Counted from the stretch's first letter, positions 1 through 5,394 are shown. The stretch: 6,375 bases of DNA from Methanoregula sp. UBA471 (GCA_002495065.1 DADT01000078.1:1-6375), one strand, 5' to 3'. The notes: generated from the letters alone by a model not told the origin. Made by a program: numbers and translations.

Positions 1-231
1 CAATACGGACACGTGGTTGGTACGTATTTCAGTTCCATGTTCTAACCTCGAACAAAAAAATTTTGATTTTGCCCCATATAAACGTAGTGAAATTACGATA
101 AAAAATGATTAATAGTTGTGGGTTACAACGCTTATATACGATATACAATAATAATCCTGACTTTAACCTGAATCTGAAATCAATTAATTGTACTTAATTC
201 AGGCGGAACAGCTTTACCGGTACGCGCACCT
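1..231. other. AT-rich non-coding leader
   Basis: I see no gene in this stretch. It is rich in A/T runs and contains TATA-like tracts (about 131-147), a 10-bp palindrome CAATTAATTG at 181-190, and a 7-bp inverted repeat CCTGAAT/ATTCAGG at 167-173 and 197-203. It probably holds the promoter of the rightward gene that starts at 232. No end of an upstream gene can be recognised. Confidence 0.5.
131..140 (+). promoter_or_regulatory. candidate TATA box upstream of the zinc-ribbon/HTH gene
   Basis: CTTATATACG fits an archaeal TATA box. Initiation about 25 bp downstream (near 160) would leave a leader of about 70 nt before the ATG at 232. AT-rich tracts at 181-199 are alternatives closer to the gene, and no clear Shine-Dalgarno precedes the ATG, so promoter assignment is uncertain. 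Confidence 0.3.
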
Positions 232-870
232 ATGAAACAATTACGCATTCCCCCGCTCCTCGTTGACATCATCCAGAGTGGTATCCTTGCATGCGAGGGA
301 GTGGTGTTTGACAGCCGGGATGCCTGTCCGGCCTGTGGTGGCCCGGTTTCCGGTTACGATATTCGGAAAAAGCAGTTCGCGGTAATGCTCCGGGAAGGCA
401 TCCCGCATCCTCTTCACGTTCGGGTAAAACGGTTCTGCTGCCGTCAATGCGGGTTGATTTCTTTTGCCGATGAACCGTTTTATAAGGGAACCCGCCACGG
501 AAGTCCCGTTGTCGACCTGTGCAGGACGCTCTCGACGAATATTCCCTATCACCGTGCGGCTGCCTTCATGACACAGGTGGGAATAGTCATCGATCGCGGG
601 ACAATACGGAATTATTCCCGTGGATCCTATCCGGAAATCCCGACCTCCGATCTCTTCGGGGTCCGTATTCCCCTGTCGGTGATTTCACTCTCTTCTCTCA
701 TTGCCGGAGAGGGGGGTCGCATCAAAGGGGCAGAAGCGCTCGCTGCCTGTGGTTTCCCATCCGCATACCGGGCAGCGCCTGACCTCCCGCCGTTTTCCGA
801 ACAACGGGATGAAGGGGATAACGAGGAAAGCGATGAAAAACGGCAACCCGAGCATCCAGAAGATCGCTGA
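232..870 (+). CDS. zinc-ribbon and helix-turn-helix protein, transposase-like N-terminal half
   Basis: The product is 212 residues. A zinc ribbon is visible from C32-P-A-C35 and C70-R-Q-C73. Residues about 91-130 (SPVVDLCRTL, then PYHRAAAFM and TIRNY) resemble the helix-turn-helix that follows the zinc ribbon in ISL3/IS66-like transposases. No DDE catalytic domain follows, so this is either a domesticated DNA-binding protein or a transposase remnant. Protein-like sequence appears to stop near residue 157. The rest (about residues 158-212), ending in a very charged run of D, E, K and R, lies almost wholly antisense to the leftward gene at 685-924. The charge is what antisense of membrane-segment codons would give. 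The natural C-terminus was therefore probably near 700, with the tail being readthrough after loss of a stop. Function is unknown; DNA binding is an inference. Confidence 0.5.
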   Translation: MKQLRIPPLLVDIIQSGILACEGVVFDSRDACPACGGPVSGYDIRKKQFAVMLREGIPHPLHVRVKRFCCRQCGLISFADEPFYKGTRHGSPVVDLCRTLSTNIPYHRAAAFMTQVGIVIDRGTIRNYSRGSYPEIPTSDLFGVRIPLSVISLSSLIAGEGGRIKGAEALAACGFPSAYRAAPDLPPFSEQRDEGDNEESDEKRQPEHPEDR

Positions 871-924
871 CAGGAGCAGTGAGCCTGCCAGCAGACCGGC
901 AGCAATCATCCAGCTCCTCTTCAT
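685..924 (-). CDS. small membrane-anchored zinc-ribbon protein
   Basis: The product is 79 residues. Residues about 5-44 are strongly hydrophobic and split into two likely membrane segments (around 7-25 and 27-43), with a basic GKRRE stretch at 43-47. A C-terminal zinc ribbon follows: C51-P-V-C54, then F-C65-P-F-D. The last position is D rather than a second CxxC, so metal binding may be incomplete or use other ligands. The start is preceded by a purine-rich AAAAGGTG about 6 nt upstream of the ATG. The gene lies 21 bp after mfnF on the same strand, so it is probably co-transcribed with mfnD-mfnF. I do not recognise a characterised family. The topology suggests the ribbon faces the cytoplasm (positive-inside rule, inference). 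Its 3' 186 bp are antisense to the rightward ORF at 232-870; of the two, this reading is the more protein-like there. Confidence 0.65.
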   Translation of the reverse strand: MKRSWMIAAGLLAGSLLLSAIFWMLGLPFFIAFLVIPFIPLFGKRREVRRCPVCGWETTGSERFCPFDATPLSGNERRE

Positions 925-945
925 ACCTGCACCTTTTCCCCCGGG

Positions 946-1890
946 CTAACCGCGTGAGAGGAGCGAACCACGCAGTGCCACCTCCCGGACTGCATATGCA
1001 GGGAGGGCATCTGCTGCTTCTCCGATCCGGCTGGAAAGATCAGTCCCGCCAAGTTCACGTGCAAGCAGTGCTGCCCCAATCCCGGCTGTCAGCAGCGAGG
1101 TCGAGCAGGAATCATCCATGGCCCTGCTGACCTTATCCCGGATGATGTTCCTCTGGGTGTCCCAGAACTGTCCGGCAATCTGGTATGCCCCGTTTTCACC
1201 GATTTCATCAAGATCTGCGCAGACAACCCGGGCCAGCCGGCGGAGTGCGGCGAGACGGGTCTTTTCTTTTTTGTCAGGAGTATCTGTGCTGTACTCTGCT
1301 GAGGTGATATGACCCAGCACAAGATGCGCATCTGCACTGGCTGCAAAATACTCAGAACTCACCGGAGTCTCCACCGAATCCAGGGTCACTGACCGCACCA
1401 GGGCAGCAATATTTCCCCTGAGCATCCCGGTATAGAGGAGATATCCCTTCTGGAGCCGGCGGAGATCGGTCAGTCCTTTCAGGGACTCAAAATTGTTCAG
1501 GGGAATAATATCTGCCGTTGTGCTCCCGATATCGAGAAGGACGGCATCAGGGTATTCTTTCCGGAGGTAATCTGAAGAGGCAAGCCAGTTTGCCGCTGCC
1601 AGCTGAGGGACGGCGCGATCATGGAACTCACCATCCGTCCCGTAAAATTGGGCAAGAGGAAATGCTTTCCTGACCGTGTCTACGATGAAGGAGATGCCCT
1701 CCATCTTGTTTTCAAAACAGTCTGCAAGCTCACCGCTCATCACGACAGCTGCCGGCTCATCAGGTGAGGTTACATAACGGTTCAGGATATGGGTGACGGG
1801 AGACCGTTCCCAGAGCGGGCAGTAATGGATATGGACACCTTCCTCGTCGACAATCTTGAGGTTTGCCCCCCCCACATCTATCCCGATCAT
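946..1890 (-). CDS. mfnF: methanofuran biosynthesis protein MfnF (H4MPT-linked C1 transfer pathway protein)
   Basis: MfnF couples gamma-glutamyltyramine to (5-aminomethylfuran-3-yl)methyl diphosphate, giving the aminomethylfuran-tyramine-glutamate core of methanofuran in the cytoplasm. The 314-residue product belongs to the ASKHA (hydantoinase/oxoprolinase-like) fold. The first phosphate loop is IGIDVGGANLK (2-12), the second DIGSTTAD (120-127), and an adenosine-type glycine motif AGIGAALLA lies at 269-277. Family-type stretches MSGELADCF (51-59), AANW (99-102) and YTGMLRG (153-159) are intact. Older annotation calls this family a probable H4MPT-linked C1 transfer pathway protein. Its ATG overlaps the mfnD stop as ATGA at 1887-1890, so translation is probably coupled. 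Length is normal and nothing is broken. The symbol rests on family recognition plus the adjacent mfnD. Confidence 0.82.
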   Translation of the reverse strand: MIGIDVGGANLKIVDEEGVHIHYCPLWERSPVTHILNRYVTSPDEPAAVVMSGELADCFENKMEGISFIVDTVRKAFPLAQFYGTDGEFHDRAVPQLAAANWLASSDYLRKEYPDAVLLDIGSTTADIIPLNNFESLKGLTDLRRLQKGYLLYTGMLRGNIAALVRSVTLDSVETPVSSEYFAASADAHLVLGHITSAEYSTDTPDKKEKTRLAALRRLARVVCADLDEIGENGAYQIAGQFWDTQRNIIRDKVSRAMDDSCSTSLLTAGIGAALLARELGGTDLSSRIGEAADALPAYAVREVALRGSLLSRG

Positions 1891-2780
1891 ACGCGGGTTA
1901 CCCTTCCCTGCGTATCGAACCGGGCACTTCCCGCAAGATGCACCTGGTCGGGACCTCCCCCTTTAGAAGCCGCGACGAGGATATCTGCGATCTCCTCTTC
2001 CATGCAGGCTGCAATGCCAACCAGGCTGGTGGTGATCCGCGGGTTCACGTCGACGACGTATACGTTATCGGCGACTACCATATCAATTCCGCAGTATCCC
2101 TGGCACCCGAGCACTTCCACGGTTTTTTTGGCAGTCCTGATAATTTCTGCCTCCCGTGCCGGGTGGACCGGGGTCTCGCCTCCCAGATAACTGAATCTTC
2201 CCTCTGAATCAATATCGATCCACTGCCGGTTCACTGCCAGCACCAGCGGGGGTTTACCCGAGAAATACAGGCACGCATCGCCGATAACCCGGCTTGCGAC
2301 AAGACTCACGGATACATGTTCCCCCTCAATATACTCCTGGGAGAATTCGTCGGTCCCGGCCGGACCCTCCGACAACCTCACGCCCAGGGCTCCGCATCCT
2401 TTCACCGGTTTTACCACCCTCCTCCCAGACGGTGCCTCGCCAGGCACAGGGACAGCATGCAGGCGCAGTATCTTTTCCGCCTGCACCTTGTTGGCGCACA
2501 GGGCGGCTGTCATGAAACCACACCCGAGGTTATGGGTATTCTCCTCAAGGATCTTTGTATAGCGTGAAAGCAGGTGATCGGGCGCTATCACGAGCCCCAT
2601 GTCACATGCCGGGGCAATGCGGTCGATCTCATCGCCAAAATCGCCGCTCCCGGGTACCATGACCTCGTAGCCGCAGCGCCTGAAACTCTGTGTTAGTACG
2701 GCAAGCATTGCGGCACCTTCGGGCGCAAGGTGAGGATCGTGAGCGGTGGTATATTCGGCAAGCAGGACTTTCATCACCAT
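1887..2780 (-). CDS. mfnD: tyramine--L-glutamate ligase MfnD (ATP-grasp)
   Basis: MfnD ligates tyramine to the gamma-carboxyl of glutamate using ATP, an early step of methanofuran synthesis. The 297-residue product shows an ATP-grasp layout: an N-terminal pre-ATP-grasp domain (about 1-95), the nucleotide-binding lysine in VVKPVKGCGALGV (122-134), the linker EYIEGEHVSVSL (149-160), and the metal-binding C-terminal core GIDMV (231-235) followed by VVDVNPRITTS (242-252). In that core D244 and N246 occupy the usual Mg-binding acidic and Asn positions. The start could be the ATG at 2780 or the third codon at 2774; MKVLLAEY from the latter looks more like the family's N-terminus. No strong ribosome site precedes either, so a short or absent leader is likely. 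It is the first gene of the leftward mfnD-mfnF cluster and is divergent from surE. Other small ATP-grasp ligases are possible, but the MfnF neighbour supports MfnD. Confidence 0.8.
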   Translation of the reverse strand: MVMKVLLAEYTTAHDPHLAPEGAAMLAVLTQSFRRCGYEVMVPGSGDFGDEIDRIAPACDMGLVIAPDHLLSRYTKILEENTHNLGCGFMTAALCANKVQAEKILRLHAVPVPGEAPSGRRVVKPVKGCGALGVRLSEGPAGTDEFSQEYIEGEHVSVSLVASRVIGDACLYFSGKPPLVLAVNRQWIDIDSEGRFSYLGGETPVHPAREAEIIRTAKKTVEVLGCQGYCGIDMVVADNVYVVDVNPRITTSLVGIAACMEEEIADILVAASKGGGPDQVHLAGSARFDTQGRVTRV

Positions 2781-2855
2781 ATTTTAGTGCTGTCAGGAAA
2801 TTACCCTATCCGATCGGTGAGTTATTTGAGTGGTGCGGTTAATACGTAAAATGCA
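2781..2855. promoter_or_regulatory. divergent promoter region between mfnD and surE
   Basis: This 75-bp spacer must serve both mfnD (leftward) and surE (rightward). Neither start has a good Shine-Dalgarno, which fits leaderless or short-leader mRNAs. AT-rich tracts around 2799-2807 and 2821-2827 lie at plausible TATA distances from the two starts, but neither is a strong match. Confidence 0.4.
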
Positions 2856-3638
2856 ATGAAACCCTCGATCCTGCTGACCAATGATGACGGCGTGAGTTCT
2901 GTAGGCCTCTGGGCAGCATATGAAGCGCTTGCCCCGATAGCGGACATTACCGTAGTTGCACCTGCCACCCAGCAGAGTGCAGTCGGCAGATCGATATCGA
3001 TCTTTGAACCCCTGCGGGCGACAAAGATCCTGATGAACGATATTCCGGCCTGGTCGGTGGCAGGTAAACCAACCGACGCGGTCATCATCGGCCTGTATGC
3101 CCTGAAGCTCAATCCTACCATCGTGGTGAGCGGGATCAATATCGGGGAGAACCTTTCCTATGAGTCAATTATGACCTCAGGAACGGTCGGTGCCGCCCTC
3201 GAAGCCTCCAACCAGGGAACAAAGAGCATCGCGTTTTCCCTCCAGGTCGAGGATCAGGGAGATAAATTCGACGACCCCCGGTACCATGGACAAAACTTTG
3301 CCGCGGCAAAGAGTGTCGTTCGTGACGTGGTATCACGGGTCCTCGCTAACGGCTTCTGCATGCATGCGGATGTGATCAATGTCAATATCCCCTCGGTCGT
3401 AAAGGGAGGATACGAAGTTACCCGGCTCGCAAGAAAACTTTTCAGCACCGGCGTTGAGAAACGGTTTGACCCCCGGGGGCGCCCGTATTTCTGGATCAAC
3501 GGACCTCTCCTCGACGATGCTGAAGACGGGACCGATGTTCACGCAATCCGCCGGGGAAATATCTCCATCACCCCGATCACCCTTGACTGCACCGCCTACG
3601 CAGCAGTTGAAGAGAGCCAAAAAATATTCCTTGAATAA
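2856..3638 (+). CDS. surE: 5'/3'-nucleotidase SurE
   Basis: SurE is a metal-dependent phosphatase that removes phosphate from nucleoside monophosphates, with a proposed role in nucleotide balance and stress survival. The 260-residue product has the diagnostic N-terminal LLTNDDG (6-12) with the metal ligands D10 and D11, the Ser of QQSAVGRSIS (S41), and SGINIGEN (92-99), whose N95 completes the metal site. The TSGTVGAALE loop (107-116) is also intact. Length matches the family (about 250-270). The ATG at 2851 is out of frame and meets a stop after one further codon, so the start at 2856 is used; it gives the expected N-terminus. The gene stands alone, divergent from mfnD, and is followed by a T-run terminator. 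Confidence 0.93.
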   Translation: MKPSILLTNDDGVSSVGLWAAYEALAPIADITVVAPATQQSAVGRSISIFEPLRATKILMNDIPAWSVAGKPTDAVIIGLYALKLNPTIVVSGINIGENLSYESIMTSGTVGAALEASNQGTKSIAFSLQVEDQGDKFDDPRYHGQNFAAAKSVVRDVVSRVLANGFCMHADVINVNIPSVVKGGYEVTRLARKLFSTGVEKRFDPRGRPYFWINGPLLDDAEDGTDVHAIRRGNISITPITLDCTAYAAVEESQKIFLE

Positions 3639-3644
3639 AGCATC

Positions 3645-3651
3645 TTTTTTT
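3645..3651 (+). terminator. T-run terminator after surE
   Basis: Seven consecutive T residues, followed by CTCT, begin 6 nt after the surE stop. Archaeal RNA polymerase commonly terminates at such T-tracts without needing a hairpin. Confidence 0.6.
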
Positions 3652-3667
3652 CTCTGACACACATGAA

Positions 3668-3683
3668 CGGGAGTTCACTCCCG
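3668..3683. repeat. perfect 6-bp stem, 4-nt loop hairpin
   Basis: CGGGAG-TTCA-CTCCCG forms a perfect hairpin 17 nt after the surE T-run. It could stabilise the 3' end of readthrough surE mRNA, assist termination, or act as a protein site in DNA. Confidence 0.5.
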
Positions 3684-3710
3684 AACCAAGAAAATCATTA
3701 AACCCTGTAA

Positions 3711-3718
3711 TTTTATAA
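3711..3718 (+). promoter_or_regulatory. candidate TATA box before the GC-rich block
   Basis: TTTTATAA sits directly before the abrupt change to GC-rich sequence. If used, transcription would begin near 3740, inside the structured block. That would remove the 5' arm of its first stem from the transcript, which weakens the link between this box and a complete structured RNA. Confidence 0.25.
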
Positions 3719-3829
3719 GGGCTCCCCGCGTCAGGGCCTCTCGGAGGTACGGCGGGGCCAGTGCGGTGTATACAAACATGCATGCAGGCACTGATCCGCC
3801 GCGGGGGCGCCCCGTTGGGGGCGGCGGGG
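3719..3829 (+). ncRNA. candidate structured RNA or dispersed repeat (GC-rich inverted-repeat block)
   Basis: Three inverted repeats follow one another. CCCCGC (3724-3729) pairs with GCGGGG (3752-3757), enclosing a small CCTC-TCG-GAGG hairpin (3737-3747). CAGTGC (3759-3764) pairs with GCACTG (3788-3793), across a loop holding GTATAC and TGCATGCA palindromes. CCGCCGC (3796-3802) pairs with GCGGCGG (3821-3827), with an inner CCCC-GTT-GGGG stem. Base composition is far more GC-rich than the flanking spacer. I recognise no tRNA, RNase P, SRP or box C/D pattern. It may be a non-coding RNA, a genome-wide repeat, or a protein-binding DNA element. Strand is uncertain because inverted repeats are symmetrical. 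Confidence 0.28.
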
Positions 3830-3891
3830 TTCATCGCAAATAATTATGAGGAATATACACTCCATTACTCACATCGGTTTGATGTAATTTC

Positions 3892-4005
3892 ATGGCAAAT
3901 CCTCAACAGGAGAAATCCTCAAAAAAGTTCTTCTCAACGCCACCGGCCTCTCAGGAGCTGGTGCGGATGCCTGTCATTCTTTCACAATTTTTCATGGTTG
4001 GGTGA
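3892..4005 (+). CDS. possible 37-residue small protein (weak)
   Basis: An ORF from ATG to TGA encodes a polar, Lys/Ser/Gln-rich N-terminal half and a hydrophobic C-terminal end (PVILSQFFMVG). No ribosome site is visible and no family is recognised. It is listed because it is the only frame in this part of the spacer with plausible protein composition, and a T-run (4041-4046) lies 35 nt downstream. Chance remains the likeliest explanation. Confidence 0.15.
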   Translation: MANPQQEKSSKKFFSTPPASQELVRMPVILSQFFMVG

Positions 4006-4040
4006 GAACCATTCCCGTTCATGCCCGTTTCTCCGGACCC

Positions 4041-4046
4041 TTTTTT
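4041..4046 (+). terminator. T6 tract in spacer, possible terminator
   Basis: TTTTTT followed by CTGG could end a rightward transcript arising in the spacer (from the GC-rich block or the 37-codon ORF), or late surE readthrough. Confidence 0.25.
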
Positions 4047-4149
4047 CTGGTCTTCCTGACATTGGGAAAATCTCCTCAGGGGCTGTAAACTGCCCGCACG
4101 TCTGTCGAATCGCCGGGACCTGACAGGGGAGCCGGACAAATATCACCAG

Positions 4150-4160
4150 TATTAATTATT
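4150..4160 (+). promoter_or_regulatory. TATA-like box of rpiA
   Basis: TATTAATTATT is centred about 29 bp upstream of the rpiA ATG. This is the spacing expected when transcription starts a few bases before the start codon, giving a leaderless or near-leaderless mRNA. Confidence 0.45.
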
Positions 4161-4165
4161 GTCAA

Positions 4166-4179
4166 CTGATAACTATCAG
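4166..4179. promoter_or_regulatory. palindromic candidate operator upstream of rpiA
   Basis: CTGATA-AC-TATCAG is a perfect inverted repeat with 6-bp arms and a 2-bp spacer. It lies between the TATA-like element and the ATG at 4184, where a bound repressor would block initiation. The regulator is unknown; the winged-helix gene at 4877-5251 is the nearest candidate, by proximity only. Confidence 0.4.
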
Positions 4180-4183
4180 GCTG

Positions 4184-4897
4184 ATGGACGATACAGTACA
4201 GGCTCTTACCGATGCCAAACGTGCGGCGGGTTATCTGGCAGCAGATATGGCAGAGGACGGGATGGTCCTCGGACTTGGTACCGGCTCTACAGTCTTATAC
4301 GCACTTGAACGGTTATCCTGCCGCATCAGCGAAGGCCTGCAGGTCAGGGGTATACCCACATCCTACCAGACAGCACGACGTGCTATTGAGTATGGTATTC
4401 CCCTGACCACCCTTGATGAGGAGCCGGTGCCCGATCTTGTCATCGACGGGGCTGATCAGGTCGACCCACGCCTTTTCCTTATCAAAGGGCGGGGAGCGGC
4501 ACTCACCCGGGAGAAATGCGTTGCAGCTGCCGGGCTCCGCCTGGTCATTGTCGTCGATAAGCAGAAGGTGGTCAGGACTCTGTCGGCGCCTGTTCCGGTT
4601 GAGGTCATTCCCTTTGCAGTCCACCCGGTCATAACCCGGCTGGGAGGCCTTGGATGCGTACCCGCCCTCCGTGATGGCATTAAAAAAGACGGGCCGGTGA
4701 TCACTGACAATGGGAATTTTATTGTTGACTGCAGATTTGACAACCTGGACGATCCGGTAGGACTGGAAACAACCCTCGCAGGGATCCCGGGCATTGTGGA
4801 GAGCGGGTTGTTCTGCGGTTTTACCGGAAAGACAACGGTGATCGTCGGGAATACAAAAAAATGTAAGATAATGACTTCAGCGGATATAGTCCCGTAA
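4184..4897 (+). CDS. rpiA: ribose-5-phosphate isomerase A
   Basis: RpiA interconverts ribose 5-phosphate and ribulose 5-phosphate. In methanogens this supplies ribose for nucleotides, usually linked to the ribulose-monophosphate route. The 237-residue product is full length. Visible motifs are the phosphate-binding GLGTGST (30-36), DGADQVD (88-94), KGRGAALTREK (101-111), EVIPFA (140-145), DNGNFIVD (175-182) and PGIVESGLF (202-210). By alignment with E. coli RpiA (D81, D84, K94, E103), D88, D91, K101 and the catalytic base E110 are kept. Two positions differ from the usual form: Q92 replaces the common Glu after DGAD, and R103 replaces a Gly in KGGG. A partial AGG lies 3 nt before the ATG, but a leaderless start is as likely. 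The 3' end overlaps the convergent regulator gene by 21 bp. Confidence 0.93.
   Translation: MDDTVQALTDAKRAAGYLAADMAEDGMVLGLGTGSTVLYALERLSCRISEGLQVRGIPTSYQTARRAIEYGIPLTTLDEEPVPDLVIDGADQVDPRLFLIKGRGAALTREKCVAAAGLRLVIVVDKQKVVRTLSAPVPVEVIPFAVHPVITRLGGLGCVPALRDGIKKDGPVITDNGNFIVDCRFDNLDDPVGLETTLAGIPGIVESGLFCGFTGKTTVIVGNTKKCKIMTSADIVP
4855..4861 (-). terminator. T-run terminator for the winged-helix gene, inside rpiA
   Basis: A run of seven A on the + strand is a T7 tract on the - strand, 15 nt past the regulator's stop at 4877. It lies in the rpiA coding region (Lys codons), so the convergent pair appears to terminate inside each other. Confidence 0.45.
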
Positions 4898-5251
4898 TTT
4901 CTGAACGAGGGCGAGCTGGTTGGTCGCCTCCTTCTTCTTCTCTTTTTCTATGCTGTCCATTATTTCGTGGATCGGGCGGGACAGCTCGTATATCTTGACC
5001 GGGCGCCCCTTGCTCTCTGCCTTGCTTTCCCGGCTGGTAATCCAGCTCTGTTCCACCAGGTACCTCATCGCAATGCTGACCTCAGGCTGGCGGAGGTCGG
5101 TGCCCCGCTCGATCGCACGCGAGGTTGCTTCCGGAGTATTTGCCAGAAACACCAGCACCTTGGCGACGTTCCTCTTGGTTCCAATCTCCATGAGGAGGTT
5201 GGCGAATTCCTCCTCTTTTTCGGTGAAATACATCACATTCTCGGTTCTCAT
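4877..5251 (-). CDS. winged helix-turn-helix transcriptional regulator (COG3355/TrmB-like)
   Basis: The 124-residue product is a single-domain archaeal DNA-binding protein, probably dimeric. Residues about 22-92 fit a winged helix: helices at 28-38 and 42-49, a recognition helix at about 55-69 (QPEVSIAMRYLVEQ), and a wing at about 79-90 (SKGRPVKIYEL). The GRPVKxYxL wing is typical of predicted regulators of the COG3355 and TrmB/MarR-like groups. A Lys/Glu-rich helix (about 93-124) follows and could form a coiled-coil dimer interface. No ligand domain is present. The start at 5251 is supported by GTGAT ending 2 nt upstream, matching the archaeal 16S anti-SD but with short spacing; Met7 (5233) is an alternative. 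The target is unknown; autoregulation or control of rpiA is possible from position only. Confidence 0.75.
   Translation of the reverse strand: MRTENVMYFTEKEEEFANLLMEIGTKRNVAKVLVFLANTPEATSRAIERGTDLRQPEVSIAMRYLVEQSWITSRESKAESKGRPVKIYELSRPIHEIMDSIEKEKKKEATNQLALVQKLRDYIR
4930..4950 (+). terminator. pyrimidine/T-rich tract, possible rpiA terminator
   Basis: A CTT-repeat tract with TTTTT at 4943-4947 begins about 33 nt after the rpiA stop. It is the antisense of the Lys/Glu-rich helix codons of the regulator, so it may end rpiA transcripts only incidentally. Confidence 0.3.
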
Positions 5252-5305
5252 GCATCACATCCAGAATATTTTCGGGAAATTATAATCAGGAATATCTTAT
5301 TCTCC

Positions 5306-5313
5306 ATATATAG
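5306..5313 (-). promoter_or_regulatory. candidate TATA box of the winged-helix gene
   Basis: TATATATG on the - strand would place initiation near 5284 and give a leader of about 33 nt that includes the GTGAT ribosome site. A second box, TTATAATT (about 5279-5286), would start transcription almost at the ATG. AT-rich sequence makes the choice uncertain. Confidence 0.35.
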
Positions 5314-5339
5314 GCTCTCTTATTGTTGTGCAATCAGCG

Positions 5340-5394
5340 AATTGTATTTATACTACAATGATTTTTTAACGACCCACTATAATAAAATACAATT
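5340..5394. repeat. inverted ATTGTA/TACAAT repeats in the regulator-tbp spacer
   Basis: AATTGTATTT (5340-5349) and AAATACAATT (5385-5394) are a perfect 10-bp inverted repeat. A further TACAAT at 5354-5359 pairs with the first ATTGTA (5341-5346) across 7 bp. The elements lie 90-145 bp upstream of the winged-helix start and just beyond the tbp 3' end. They could be operator half-sites or only AT-rich coincidence. Confidence 0.4.

Larger units (their letters stand above)
3639..4183. other. 545-bp spacer without a convincing protein gene
   Basis: The spacer contains the surE T-run, a perfect hairpin at 3668-3683, a TATA-like box at 3711-3718, a GC-rich inverted-repeat block at about 3719-3829, an AT-richer stretch with one 37-codon ORF (3892-4005), another T-run at 4041-4046, and the rpiA promoter. 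Longer open frames exist on both strands (for example rightward 3761-4123), but they are rich in Arg, Ser and Cys, with no recognisable domain, and look like chance. Confidence 0.6.

Noticed and set aside
3577..3834. 85-codon leftward ORF across the GC-rich block into the end of surE
   Set aside because: It runs antisense into the conserved surE 3' end and through the surE terminator. Composition is Pro/Arg-rich with no recognisable domain, although the block itself is kept as a repeat/RNA candidate.
3719..3840. tRNA or known structural RNA in the GC-rich block
   Set aside because: No cloverleaf, anticodon arm or T-loop in the right order, and no RNase P or SRP core motif could be matched.
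3761..4123. 120-codon rightward ORF in the surE-rpiA spacer
   Set aside because: It reads through the GC-rich inverted repeats, is rich in Arg, Ser and Cys, has no domain or ribosome site, and looks like a chance frame.
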